From an uncultured Gemmiger sp. (lineage in GTDB: Bacteria > Bacillota > Clostridia > Oscillospirales > Ruminococcaceae): a stretch of 49,680 nt of DNA. Location of the stretch: assembly GCA_949295035.1 (NCBI GenBank), contig CASFJO010000013.1, forward strand, positions 1 to 49,680. Reading direction: 5' to 3'. Positions 7,226-15,327 of the stretch are shown here, one piece after another. Both the position numbers and the translations under genes were made by a program. Each line of letters begins with the position of its first letter. Position 1 is the stretch's first letter. Below the pieces are notes generated by a model. The model did no database searches. It worked only from the letters and a program-made list of their open reading frames with translations, and had not been told where the DNA came from.

Positions 7226-8236
7226 TCAGCTCATATACAGAAATACCACGCCCAGCAAGATCGCGCTGGCGGCCACAAAGCTGAATACGGTCACGATACG
7301 CACCTCGCTCCAGCCGGAAAGTTCAAAGGAATGGTGGATGGGGGTCATCTTGAAGATGCGCTTGCCATGGGTCAGTTTGAAATAGAGCACCTGGATGACC
7401 ACGCTGCCAGCCTCGCAGATATAGACAAACCCCATAAAGACCAGCAGTTCGGGCCGGCCCATGCAAAACGCCATCGCCGTGACGGCGCCACCCAGAAACA
7501 TGCTGCCGGTATCCCCCATGAAGGTCTTGGCCGGGTAGAAGTTCCAGACCAGGAATCCGGCCAGCGCGCCGCCCAGCGAAGCGGCATACAGCGAGAGCTC
7601 AAACATCCCCAGCAGCCCGGTGATCAGCAGATAGCCCACCATGACCACAAAGGTAACGCTGCTGGCCAAACCGTCAATGCCGTCGGTCAGGTTGACCGCA
7701 TTGACCAGGAAAATGATTCCCAAAAAGGCGATGGGATAAAAGGCCAGCCCCAGGTCCACCGTGCCAAACACCGGCAGTGCCACCAGGGTGGTCAGATTGC
7801 CGCTGTGATACAGAGACGCCAGGAACATGACCGCAATGACCACCTGAACCACGATCTTCTGCCAGGCGCGCAGCCCCAGATTGCGGTGATGCACGACCTT
7901 GGAAAAATCGTCCGCAAAGCCTACCAGGCCAAACGCGAAGGCGCAGAACAGCACCTGCAGGACCCCGGTCAGGCTGCCGGGGGAAAACAGGCCCGGTTCC
8001 CGCAAGAACAGGGTGAGCAGCGCAAAGCACAGCCCCAGCGTACTGCCCAGGATAAAGCACAGCCCGCCCATGATGGGGGTGCCTTGTTTCTTCTTGTGCC
8101 AGGTGGGGCCGATCTCCTTGATGGTCTGGCCCAGGTGCAGCTTGCGCAGCATGGGCACGATAAAACACCCGGAAACAGCCGAGATCAGCGCCGCGCTCAC
8201 CACGGCCACGATCAGGGAAACGGTCGTCATGGACAT
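7226..8236 (-). CDS. mraY: Phospho-MurNAc-pentapeptide transferase MraY
   Basis: A polytopic enzyme of about 336 residues that moves phospho-MurNAc-pentapeptide from UDP to undecaprenyl phosphate, giving lipid I. Catalytic acidic motifs are visible: FADDFSKVVHHRNLGL (the DD pair), NAVNLTDGIDGLAS (NxxNxxDGxDGL) and the C-terminal MTPIHHSFEL (HHH-type loop). Length is close to family size. Three ATGs lie in frame at 8239, 8236 and 8230. The AAGGAG site is too close to 8239; 8236 overlaps the murF stop as TGATG and was chosen, and 8230 remains possible. It is translationally coupled to murF. Confidence 0.95.
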   Translation of the reverse strand: MSMTTVSLIVAVVSAALISAVSGCFIVPMLRKLHLGQTIKEIGPTWHKKKQGTPIMGGLCFILGSTLGLCFALLTLFLREPGLFSPGSLTGVLQVLFCAFAFGLVGFADDFSKVVHHRNLGLRAWQKIVVQVVIAVMFLASLYHSGNLTTLVALPVFGTVDLGLAFYPIAFLGIIFLVNAVNLTDGIDGLASSVTFVVMVGYLLITGLLGMFELSLYAASLGGALAGFLVWNFYPAKTFMGDTGSMFLGGAVTAMAFCMGRPELLVFMGFVYICEAGSVVIQVLYFKLTHGKRIFKMTPIHHSFELSGWSEVRIVTVFSFVAASAILLGVVFLYMS

Positions 8237-9606
8237 CATTCTCCTTCTTTCTGCATCTGGTAATAGCGCTGCAGGATGGTTTCCAGCTTCATGCCGCGGC
8301 TGGCCTTGGCCAGCAGCCCGTCACCGGGACGCAGCCAGGCGGCCAGACGGGCGGCGGCATCCTCCGGATCGGTACAGTGCACCGCTTCCACCCCTGCCGC
8401 CGCGGCGGCGCGGGCGGTCAGGGCGCTCTGCGGACCGTACGCCACCAGATAGTTTACCCCGTTTTCCGCTGCCCAACGCCCTGACTGGGTATGCGCTTCA
8501 TCGCTCACCGATCCCAGTTCCAGCATATCGCCCAGCAGCGCCGCCCGGCGGGCAAGCGGCATTTGACCAAACATAGCCAGTGAGGCTTTTACGCTGTCAG
8601 GGCTGGCGTTGTAGCAATCCTCCACCACTGTGATCCCGCCGCAGTGTACAATATGCTGGCGCATGCCGGTGGTCTGATAATCCGCCAGCGCGGCGGCGGC
8701 CCGGGCCGGGTCCAGCCCCAACCGCACGGCCGCTGTCCAGGCGGCCAGCGCGTCCCCCACGTTGTGCCGGCCGACGACGGGGATATACGCCTCAAACCGG
8801 CCGAGCAGGCGGTCTTCGATGAGGAAAACCTGCCCTTCGCCCTTGTTTCGCACCTCCAGCGCCCGCACGTCCGCCGCGGGATCGCCGAGAGCGCTGAACC
8901 AGACCGGACGCAGCCGGGCGGGCACCGCCGCGCCGGGCAGCAGGTCATCGTCCCGGTTGAGCACCAGCGGCGCGCCGTCGGGCAGGCCCGCGCAGATCTC
9001 CATCTTCGCTTTCAGGATATTCTCCCGGCTGCCCAGCGTTTCCAGATGGGATACGCCGATACAGGTGATGATGCCGGCGGAGGGGCGGGCGGCCCGGGCC
9101 AGGCGTTCGATCTCGCCCAGGCTGCTCATGCCCATCTCCACCACCCCGTAACGGATGGAATCGTCCAGCCGGAACAAAGTATTGGGAAGGCCGATCTCAT
9201 TGTTCTGGTTTCCTTCCGTTTTGAGCGAGGGACCAAACGCCGACAGCACCGCATAGCAAAATTCTTTGGTGGTGGTCTTGCCCACGCTGCCGGTCACCCC
9301 GATCAGGGTGGGAGAAAACAGCGTGCGGTAGTTGGCCGCCATACGCACCATGGCATGATGGCTGCTGGCGCAAAGAACGAGCCGTTCCGGCGGGATCCCC
9401 GGCACCGGCCGGTTGGCCACGATCCAGCCCGACCCCGCCCGGAAGGCGGCGGCAGCGTAATCGTGCCCGTCCACCTTTTGGCCGGGAAAACATACAAACA
9501 CGCAACCGGGTACGACCTTACGGCTGTCGGTGACCACCGCGGTGACCGGGCTCGAATCGGCCAGGCCCACGCCGGCCAGCAGATGATTGGCTGCGATCGG
9601 CTGCAT
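8236..9606 (-). CDS. murF: UDP-MurNAc-tripeptide-D-Ala-D-Ala ligase MurF
   Basis: A 456-residue Mur ligase that adds D-Ala-D-Ala to complete the UDP-MurNAc-pentapeptide in the cytoplasm. The ATP loop GVTGSVGKTTTKEF (about residues 104-117), the central NxxNxxG segment (EGNQNNEIGLPNTLF) and the C-terminal VVEDCYNASPDS motif, typical of MurF, are present in the usual order. AGGAGGAG precedes ATG 9606. It overlaps the start of mraY and follows the PBP gene directly. In most Firmicute clusters murE lies between these two, but here the 63-bp gap holds only a small hairpin (9637-9657). Confidence 0.95.
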   Translation of the reverse strand: MQPIAANHLLAGVGLADSSPVTAVVTDSRKVVPGCVFVCFPGQKVDGHDYAAAAFRAGSGWIVANRPVPGIPPERLVLCASSHHAMVRMAANYRTLFSPTLIGVTGSVGKTTTKEFCYAVLSAFGPSLKTEGNQNNEIGLPNTLFRLDDSIRYGVVEMGMSSLGEIERLARAARPSAGIITCIGVSHLETLGSRENILKAKMEICAGLPDGAPLVLNRDDDLLPGAAVPARLRPVWFSALGDPAADVRALEVRNKGEGQVFLIEDRLLGRFEAYIPVVGRHNVGDALAAWTAAVRLGLDPARAAAALADYQTTGMRQHIVHCGGITVVEDCYNASPDSVKASLAMFGQMPLARRAALLGDMLELGSVSDEAHTQSGRWAAENGVNYLVAYGPQSALTARAAAAAGVEAVHCTDPEDAAARLAAWLRPGDGLLAKASRGMKLETILQRYYQMQKEGE

Positions 9607-9636
9607 AGGATCTCCTCCTTACATGGGACAAATCGT

Positions 9637-9657
9637 TCCGCTAGTATGTGTAGCGGA
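9637..9657. other. Small hairpin between PBP gene and murF
   Basis: TCCGCTA (9637-9643) pairs with TAGCGGA (9651-9657) around a 7-base loop. There is no T run, so it is more likely an mRNA processing or stability element than a terminator. Confidence 0.35.
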
Positions 9658-9669
9658 CAAGCGGAGAAA

Positions 9670-11925
9670 TTATTCCTCTCCCCCGCCGGAATCCGATGTG
9701 GTGATGGTGACCACCGTTCCCAGCGGCTGCTGACTTTCCTTTTCCACGCTCTGAGCGGTGACCAGCCCGTTCTCCGGCCCGGAAACGATCACGTTGAAGC
9801 CGGCGGCCCGAAGCATCTGGGCGGCAAACTCTCCCTGCCGGCCCACCACGTCGGGGACCGCGGCGGTCGTATCCTCGGTGCTTCGGGTATACAGGTACAC
9901 GGTGGAACCCAGAGGCACCTTGGTTCCGGCCGCCGGCGACTGGTGGATCACCTCGCCAATGCCGTCTACCAGTTCATGATCCAGGCCCTTGCTGTTCAAG
10001 GTGGATTGAGCCAGGATCCATTCGCTGGAGGAATTGCCCAGCACCAGATTGGGCACGGTAACGGTAGCGGACAGATTTGCGGTGTCCTTTTCAAAGCCCA
10101 TATAGGGCCCGATCTCGCTGAGGATGTTGCCCACCAGCGGCGCGCTGATGGTGCCGCTGGTCTCAAACGTATCGCTGCGCACATCGTCCAGCATGACCAG
10201 CACGGCGATCTGGGGATCGTCCACCGGCATGACACCCACAAAGCTGTAACTTACATTATAACTCCCATCTTCGTTCGCGTCCACATCCAGTTTCTCACTG
10301 GTGCCGGATTTTCCGCCGATCCGGTAGCCGGCCACATAGGCGTTGCGGCCGCTGCCGCCGTCCACCACGCCTTCCATCATGCTGACCACCTGGCTGCTGA
10401 CCGCTTCGCTGACCACCTGCCGTTTGGGTTCGGGATCGATCTCCTCCACCAGGTTGCCGTTGCTGTCCAGAATGCTGCTCACCAGATGGGGCTGCACCAG
10501 ATAGCCGCCATTGACCACCGCGCTCACGGCGGTGATCATCTGGATCGGCGTGACCTTGTGGGTCTGGCCGAAACTGCTGCTGGCCAGCTGCACCGGGCCC
10601 AGGCTGGAAAGGGAATGGGAGATGCCGTTCTCTTCGCCGGGCAGGTCGATGCCGGTTTTTTCCCGGAAGCCAAACCCGTTGTAATATTCGTAAAACTCTT
10701 CGGAGCCCAGGCGCTGCGCGATCTGAATGAACGCGATGTTGCAGCTGTTGTTTACCGCCTGCCCCACCGTCTGCGTCCCGTGCGCCCTGTGGTTGAAACA
10801 GGTGTAGGTACGGTCGGCCACGGTGTAGCTGCCCGGGCAGTTGAAGTCGGAGTTGGGAACAATGACCCCCGCATCCAGCGCGGCGGCGGCCGTGACCAGT
10901 TTGAACACTGAGCCGGGCTCATACAGTTCGGTGATGGCCTTGCTCTTCCATTGACGCTCCCGGGCCGCGCCCTGAGCGGCGGTATAGGCGTCGCCGTCAA
11001 GGCCGTCCAGGGTGGCCGCCAGATCCTCGTCGTAGATGGTGTACGGGGTGTTGGGGTCGAAATCCGGCTTGCTGGCCATGCCCAGCACCGCGCCGGTGTT
11101 CACATCCATGGCAATGGCAACACCGCGCTCCTGCACATCGTAGGTATCGATGGCTTCGCTGAGATAGCGCTCCAGGATCGACTGGATATTGATATCCACC
11201 GTGAGCACCAAACTCTTGCCATCCTCCGCGGGATAGGTGGTGGCCTGGTCGTTGTCCACCTCATAGCCCCAGCGGTTGCGCACCGTCACTGTGCGGCCGT
11301 CCACGCCCGCGAGAGTCTCGTCGTAGTATTTCTCCAGGCCGTAAAAGCCGTCCCCGTCGGCGTTGCAGAAACCCAGGACGCTGGCCAGGAACGCCCCGCA
11401 GGGATACTGCCGTATACTGGTCTGGGTAGTGATGACCGCCAGATCTTTGCTGAAGCCGGACACAAACGCTTTGACCGCATCCGCCGTGGGTTTATCCACG
11501 CTCTTGGCCAGGACTTTGTACCGGGTAGAGGTATCGGACAGTTTTTCGTATATCTCGTCCGCGTCCAGGCTCAGGATCTCGGCCAGTCCTTCGCTGGCCT
11601 CCGCGATGCCCTCCGGATCGCAGACCGTCGGGTCGGCGGTGATGTCCCAGACCGTTACGCTGCGGGCCAGCACGCTGCCGGTCGCGTCGTAGATATTGCC
11701 CCTCTGGGCAGGCAGAGTGGCGTCCATCGTTTGCTGCGCGGCCGCCTGCGCCTGGTACTCGTCGCCCATGGTGATCTGCAGCCAATACAGCCGGCCCACC
11801 AAAAGGCCGAACCCCAGAACAAGAAACAGCCCCAGCAGTACGGCGGTGCGCCGCGAAAGCAGGCGGGGAACGCCAGGCTGGGGTTCAGGAGGGGCGGGCG
11901 GCGTTGTTCTGCGCAAAGAAGCCAT
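9670..11925 (-). CDS. Class B penicillin-binding protein with two PASTA domains (FtsI/SpoVD-like)
   Basis: A D,D-transpeptidase of 751 residues that crosslinks septal peptidoglycan. A short cytoplasmic tail is followed by one membrane anchor (RTAVLLGLFLVLGFGLLVG), a PBP dimerisation domain and the transpeptidase domain with EPGSVFKL (the S-x-x-K nucleophile), NNSCN (S-x-N) and GGKSGTSE (K-S-G). Two PASTA repeats close the protein, beginning VTVPNLVLGN and VPDVVGRQGE. PASTA-bearing class B enzymes of dcw clusters are FtsI/PBP2x or the spore enzyme SpoVD; with no other sporulation genes in view the division role is preferred. Start choice: ATG 11925 lies 15 bases after GGAAAGGA, while ATG 11940 is almost touching it; neither spacing is ideal. 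Confidence 0.92.
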   Translation of the reverse strand: MASLRRTTPPAPPEPQPGVPRLLSRRTAVLLGLFLVLGFGLLVGRLYWLQITMGDEYQAQAAAQQTMDATLPAQRGNIYDATGSVLARSVTVWDITADPTVCDPEGIAEASEGLAEILSLDADEIYEKLSDTSTRYKVLAKSVDKPTADAVKAFVSGFSKDLAVITTQTSIRQYPCGAFLASVLGFCNADGDGFYGLEKYYDETLAGVDGRTVTVRNRWGYEVDNDQATTYPAEDGKSLVLTVDINIQSILERYLSEAIDTYDVQERGVAIAMDVNTGAVLGMASKPDFDPNTPYTIYDEDLAATLDGLDGDAYTAAQGAARERQWKSKAITELYEPGSVFKLVTAAAALDAGVIVPNSDFNCPGSYTVADRTYTCFNHRAHGTQTVGQAVNNSCNIAFIQIAQRLGSEEFYEYYNGFGFREKTGIDLPGEENGISHSLSSLGPVQLASSSFGQTHKVTPIQMITAVSAVVNGGYLVQPHLVSSILDSNGNLVEEIDPEPKRQVVSEAVSSQVVSMMEGVVDGGSGRNAYVAGYRIGGKSGTSEKLDVDANEDGSYNVSYSFVGVMPVDDPQIAVLVMLDDVRSDTFETSGTISAPLVGNILSEIGPYMGFEKDTANLSATVTVPNLVLGNSSSEWILAQSTLNSKGLDHELVDGIGEVIHQSPAAGTKVPLGSTVYLYTRSTEDTTAAVPDVVGRQGEFAAQMLRAAGFNVIVSGPENGLVTAQSVEKESQQPLGTVVTITTSDSGGGEE

Positions 11926-12011
11926 AGCGAGATATACCATTCCTTTCCGGTAAAAAACCGTGTTCGGGCGCCGTTTGGAACGGCGGCAAAAGAAAAGCAA
12001 AAAACGGCAAA

Positions 12012-12040
12012 TGGGAGAGGGCCCTGCCGGTCCTCTCCCA
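12012..12040. other. Hairpin between ftsL and the PBP gene
   Basis: TGGGAGAGG and CCTCTCCCA form a 9-bp stem around an 11-base loop. On the minus strand a T-rich stretch begins only about six bases later, so any terminator activity would be partial. It may set relative expression of ftsL and the PBP gene. Confidence 0.35.
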
Positions 12041-12118
12041 CGCCCTCTCCCCTTTCCGACCAGAAAAGAGAGCGGTTTTTCAGCGGGCGCGAGGCCTTGC
12101 CGCGCGCGCCGCCGTAGT

Positions 12119-12592
12119 TCAGGGATTCAGATAATTCATCAGGCTGAGGGCCATCTCGCCGATCTGCCGGGCAATCCTGTCCAGACCGCTGGCCGGACGG
12201 GTGATCTGGCTTTCCTGTTCCACCGTTATGTAGGTGACCTGGCTGGTGTCGATCTTCATCAGGCCCAGCTGCGTCGCGATCTCGTCCACATTGCTCTGGT
12301 TGGTAATGGCATCCATCTGGCTGGTGAGATAGCTGTATTCGCTCTGGGCGGTGGCCAACTGACTCTCGTATTTCTGGATATCGGCTGCCAGCGCGGATAC
12401 CTGCGCCTGGCTGAACAGATAACTGCACAGAAGCGCCAGGAGGATCCCGCCCACCGCGATGGTGCGCACCTGCTGGAGAGCGACCCAAACCACACCGTTG
12501 CGGCGGCCTTTGGCCACCCGCAGCGGCTGCGGCTGTTTGCGCACTTTGGCGCGGGTTTCAAAGACAGACAGATCGTACGCCGCCTGAGGCAT
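12119..12592 (-). CDS. ftsL: Cell division protein FtsL
   Basis: A 157-residue bitopic protein with a basic cytoplasmic tail of about 45 residues, one membrane helix (VGGILLALLCSYLFSQA, about 47-63) and an external heptad-rich coiled coil (ALAADIQKYESQLATAQSEY). This is the FtsL layout; FtsL scaffolds FtsQ and FtsB at the septum. The family has little sequence identity, so the call rests on topology plus position between rsmH and the class B PBP. GAAAGGAGGG precedes the ATG at 12592. It ends with a longer C-terminal region than typical FtsL, carrying a possible amphipathic segment. Confidence 0.85.
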   Translation of the reverse strand: MPQAAYDLSVFETRAKVRKQPQPLRVAKGRRNGVVWVALQQVRTIAVGGILLALLCSYLFSQAQVSALAADIQKYESQLATAQSEYSYLTSQMDAITNQSNVDEIATQLGLMKIDTSQVTYITVEQESQITRPASGLDRIARQIGEMALSLMNYLNP

Positions 12593-12625
12593 GGGAAGCT
12601 CCCTCCTTTCCCGGATTCACAGCAC

Positions 12626-13549
12626 TTACAATTTCTCGATCACGCGCAGCTTGGCGCTGCGGCTGCGGCGGTTTTCTTCCAGCTCCCGGGCCGCCGCTTC
12701 GATGGGTTTGCGGGTGATCAGTTTTCCTTTTGCCTTGCCGCCGCAGACACAGACCGGCAGTTCCGGCGGACAGGTGCAGGCGGTGGCCCACTGGCGGAAC
12801 CGATTTTTGACCAGCCGGTCCTCCAGAGAGTGAAAGGTGATGATGGCAAACCGCCCGCCCGGATTCAACATTTCAAAAATGCCGTCCAGCCCTTCACTCA
12901 GGGCGTCCAGTTCGCCGTTTACGGCGATGCGCAGCGCCTGAAACGAGCGGCGGCTGGGGTTTTTGTCTTTGCGGCGCACCGCCGGCGGCAGCGCCGAGGC
13001 AATGATATCGGCCAACTGCAGGGTGGTCTGGATAGGCTGGCGCTCCCGGGCGGAAACGATACGGCCCGCGATGGCCCAGGCGTAGGGCTCCTCGCCATAC
13101 TCCCGCAGGATCCGGGCCAATTCCTCCCGGCCGGCGGTATTGACCAGGTCGGCGGCGGTAGGGCCGCTCTGGCTCATCCGCATGTCCAGCGGCGCGTCCA
13201 TCCGGTAGGAAAAACCGCGCTCGCCATCGTCCAGCTGGTGGCTGGAGACCCCCAGGTCCAGCAGTGCGCCGTCCAGTCCGTCGATCCCCAGCCCCCGCAG
13301 CACATCCGGCGCGTTCCGGAAATTAGCCTGCACAACGGTGGCAGGCAGGCCCGCCAGCCGCTCGGTGGCCACCGCGATGGCGTCCGGGTCCTGGTCCAGG
13401 CTGATGAGACGGCCGGTAGTCAGCCGCCGGGCAATGGCGCCCGAGTGTCCGGCCCCGCCGGCGGTGCCGTCCAGGTAGGTCCCTTCCGGTTTGATGGCAA
13501 GCCCGTCCAGACATTTCTGCAGCAGCACGGGCTGATGGCTGAATTCCAT
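12626..13549 (-). CDS. rsmH: 16S rRNA (cytosine1402-N4)-methyltransferase RsmH
   Basis: A 307-residue SAM-dependent methyltransferase that modifies C1402 in the decoding centre of 16S rRNA. The start MEFSHQPVLLQKCLDGL, the SAM loop YLDGTAGGAGHSGAIA (about residues 24-39), the DQDPDA acidic motif and the characteristic LLDLGVSSHQLDDGERGFSY block are all present, as is the C-terminal ITFHSLEDRLVKNRF motif. Length is normal. It is the second gene of the cluster after mraZ, with ATG 13549 preceded by AAAGGGGG. Confidence 0.97.
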   Translation of the reverse strand: MEFSHQPVLLQKCLDGLAIKPEGTYLDGTAGGAGHSGAIARRLTTGRLISLDQDPDAIAVATERLAGLPATVVQANFRNAPDVLRGLGIDGLDGALLDLGVSSHQLDDGERGFSYRMDAPLDMRMSQSGPTAADLVNTAGREELARILREYGEEPYAWAIAGRIVSARERQPIQTTLQLADIIASALPPAVRRKDKNPSRRSFQALRIAVNGELDALSEGLDGIFEMLNPGGRFAIITFHSLEDRLVKNRFRQWATACTCPPELPVCVCGGKAKGKLITRKPIEAAARELEENRRSRSAKLRVIEKL

Positions 13550-13584
13550 GACGGCTTGTCCCCCTTTCGGATCTGTTGGGCGGA

Positions 13585-14010
13585 TCAGATATCCAATTCT
13601 TCCATGGTAGCCGCCAGCTTCTGTGTATCCATAACGATCTGCTCATTGTAAGCCCGCCAGGAGCGGGTATCCCAGATCTCGGCATGGTTGCGGTTGCCGA
13701 TGATGGTGACCTCCTTCTCCAGCCCGGCATGGCGGCGCAATACCGGCGGAAGCAGGATACGGCCCTGCTTGTCCGGCGCGACCTCCTCGGCGGCGGAGAA
13801 CAAAAAGCGTTGAATATCCCGGCTTTTGGTCATGCCCTTGGCAGCGAAGGTGGCGGCCAGCTGTTCAAACTCGCTTTGGGAAAAGGCCACAAGGCAGCCG
13901 TCCAGCCAACGGGTGACCATGAATTTTTCCCCCATCTCCTCCCGGAAACGGGCGGGAAAGTTCAGGCGGCCTTTCGCGTCGATGGCGTAGTTGTACTCGC
14001 CCACCAGCAT
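13585..14010 (-). CDS. mraZ: Transcriptional regulator MraZ
   Basis: A 141-residue protein with two SpoVT/AbrB-type swapped-hairpin domains, each marked by the D-x-x-G-R signature: DAKGRLNFPARFREE (about residues 11-25) and DKQGRILLPPVLRR (about 88-101). MraZ forms a ring and binds repeated GTGGG boxes upstream of its own gene to control the dcw operon. The start at 14010 is chosen for the perfect AAAGGAGG site nine bases upstream and because MLVGEYNYAIDAKGR is the family N-terminus. Three matching boxes lie upstream at 14061-14090, so autoregulation is strongly supported. Confidence 0.96.
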   Translation of the reverse strand: MLVGEYNYAIDAKGRLNFPARFREEMGEKFMVTRWLDGCLVAFSQSEFEQLAATFAAKGMTKSRDIQRFLFSAAEEVAPDKQGRILLPPVLRRHAGLEKEVTIIGNRNHAEIWDTRSWRAYNEQIVMDTQKLAATMEELDI

Positions 14011-14060
14011 CGCGGCCCGCCTCCTTTCCCTGTTGCGGTTTTCCCGGGGGTATCCGGGGA

Positions 14061-14130
14061 TTTTACCCACTTCTACCCACTTTTACCCACTTATATGGTT
14101 TATTATACTGAAACGCCCCCAAAAAAGCAA
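14061..14130 (-). promoter_or_regulatory. mraZ/dcw promoter with three MraZ boxes
   Basis: On the minus strand the -35 is TTGCTT (14130-14125), the spacer is 17 bp and the -10 is TATAAT (14107-14102). Directly after the -10 come three copies of GTGGGTA at an exact 10-bp period (14090-14061). GTGGG repeats at 10-bp spacing are the known MraZ operator. They lie at and just after the expected transcription start, as expected for repression. Confidence 0.92.
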
Positions 14131-14157
14131 TAGGCCCGGGGCAAAAAAGCCCGGGCC
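14121..14157 (-). terminator. Hairpin ending the upstream unit, fused to the mraZ -35
   Basis: GCCCGGGCC (14149-14157) pairs with GGCCCGGGGC (14133-14142) across a T6 loop on the minus strand, then reads TATTGCTTTTTT. The T run lies within and next to the -35 of the mraZ promoter, so terminator and promoter are packed together. Confidence 0.6.
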
Positions 14158-14256
14158 GAAAGGTTCTTTTTTTGGCGAAACACCGCGGTTTTTTCGTTTT
14201 GGACAGCGAGTGTGAAAGATCGGTTACAAAACGGGTACAAAGCGGCCGCGGAGCAG

Positions 14257-14286
14257 AAAAAAGGAGCGAAAGGCGTGGATCGCCTT
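14257..14286 (-). terminator. Weak terminator after the coiled-coil gene
   Basis: AAGGCG and CGCCTT form a 6-bp stem (14270-14286); a T6 run follows on the minus strand after seven bases. It is weak alone but is followed by the stronger hairpin at 14133-14157. Confidence 0.35.
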
Positions 14287-14317
14287 CCGCCCCGATCGCG
14301 GTCCGCTTATAGCGGGA

Positions 14318-14776
14318 TCAGCCGTTCTTGGCCGCCTGGCGCAGGTTGCTGCGCACGCTCTTCACGTCGGCGGCACTGCGGGCCAGCTGCTCCTCACTGG
14401 CGCGGAGCATATTGTCGCAGTATTCCGTGACGGTTTGACGCATCTCCCGTGCCTGGCTCTGCGCGGTGGAAACGATCTCCGCCGCCCGCTGCTGGGCCGC
14501 GCGCACGACCTCCTGCTCGCCCACCAGGATACGGGCCCGTTCTTCGGCTTTCTTGATGATGGCCTCGCTCTCCCGCTTGGCGCTGGCGATGATCTCGCCC
14601 CGGTCCTGCACGATGGCCTTGGCCTGGCGGATCTCATTGGGCAGATTCAGCCGCACCTCGTCGATCAGGTCCCGCACCTTCTCCACGTCCACAGCCCGCT
14701 TGCCTCCGCTGAAGGGCAGGCCCGCCCCCTCTTCCAGGGTCTCCTCCATCATATCCAGCAGTTCGTCGATATTCAT
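14318..14776 (-). CDS. Coiled-coil protein (DivIVA / V-ATPase-H-like), unknown role
   Basis: A 152-residue soluble protein dominated by a long charged helix (about residues 45-150) rich in E, R, A and Q, with the segment ESEAIIKKAEERARILVGEQ. The N-terminus starts MNIDELLDMMEETLEEG and is followed by a proline/glycine break. Proteins of this kind beside rsmD in Clostridia are often annotated as ATPase or V-type ATPase subunit H, only because of the coiled coil. DivIVA-like septal or pole-binding proteins look similar. The start overlaps the rsmD stop (ATGA), so the two genes are coupled. Function is not assigned. Confidence 0.8.
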   Translation of the reverse strand: MNIDELLDMMEETLEEGAGLPFSGGKRAVDVEKVRDLIDEVRLNLPNEIRQAKAIVQDRGEIIASAKRESEAIIKKAEERARILVGEQEVVRAAQQRAAEIVSTAQSQAREMRQTVTEYCDNMLRASEEQLARSAADVKSVRSNLRQAAKNG

Positions 14777-15324
14777 AGGTCTGCACTCCTTTTCTGATAG
14801 CGGGTCACCAGCACGGTGCCGTATCGGTATTGTTTGATCTTTTCCAGGCCGGAAGCCTCATCCGGAAGGTCGGCAGCCAGTTCACTCTCACAGAGCACCG
14901 TGCCGCCAGGCTCAATGCGAGCCGCCAGCAGCGGCAGGATATCCGCCAGCGTGCCGTGCCGGTAGGGCGGGTCCAGCAGGGCCAGGTGAAATGTGTCCCC
15001 TGTACGGGCCAGGAAACTCTCCGCCTCGCTCCAGACCACCTGGGCATGGTCCTCCACACCGGCGGCCCGGCAGTTGCGTTTGACCACCTCGACAGCCGGG
15101 CGGCTGCGGTCCACAAAAACGCAGCGGGCCGCGCCCCGGCTGAGCGCCTCGATCCCCAGCTGCCCGCTTCCCGCGAACAGATCCAGCACCCGCGCCCCGG
15201 GAAGCAGAAACTGCAGCGCGCTGAACATTCCCTCTTTGACCCGGTCGATGGTGGGCCGGGTCACATCCTCGCCGGGCAGGGTCTCGAGACGGGTACCCCG
15301 GGCGGAGCCGGAAATCACGCGCAT
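14773..15324 (-). CDS. rsmD: 16S rRNA (guanine966-N2)-methyltransferase RsmD
   Basis: A 183-residue class I methyltransferase. The opening MRVISGSARGTRLETLPG, the TRPTIDRVKEGMFSAL segment, the SAM loop VLDLFAGSGQLGIEALSRGA (about residues 45-64) and the catalytic LLDPPYRHG (N/D-P-P-Y) motif (about 117-125) are the defining features of RsmD. It methylates G966 of 16S rRNA during 30S assembly. AAGGAGG precedes ATG 15324, four bases after the uvrC stop. It overlaps the next gene by four bases. In many Firmicutes rsmD is followed by coaD; that gene is not here. Confidence 0.95.
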   Translation of the reverse strand: MRVISGSARGTRLETLPGEDVTRPTIDRVKEGMFSALQFLLPGARVLDLFAGSGQLGIEALSRGAARCVFVDRSRPAVEVVKRNCRAAGVEDHAQVVWSEAESFLARTGDTFHLALLDPPYRHGTLADILPLLAARIEPGGTVLCESELAADLPDEASGLEKIKQYRYGTVLVTRYQKRSADL

Positions 15325-15327
15325 GGT

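Noticed and set aside
8644-10911. A 755-codon plus-strand frame opposite murF and the PBP gene
   Set aside because: Same composition effect; the motifs lie on the minus strand.
12012-12060. CCTCTCCC motif occurring twice as a possible functional repeat
   Set aside because: One copy is simply the arm of the small hairpin and the other is a pyrimidine run; nothing else supports it.
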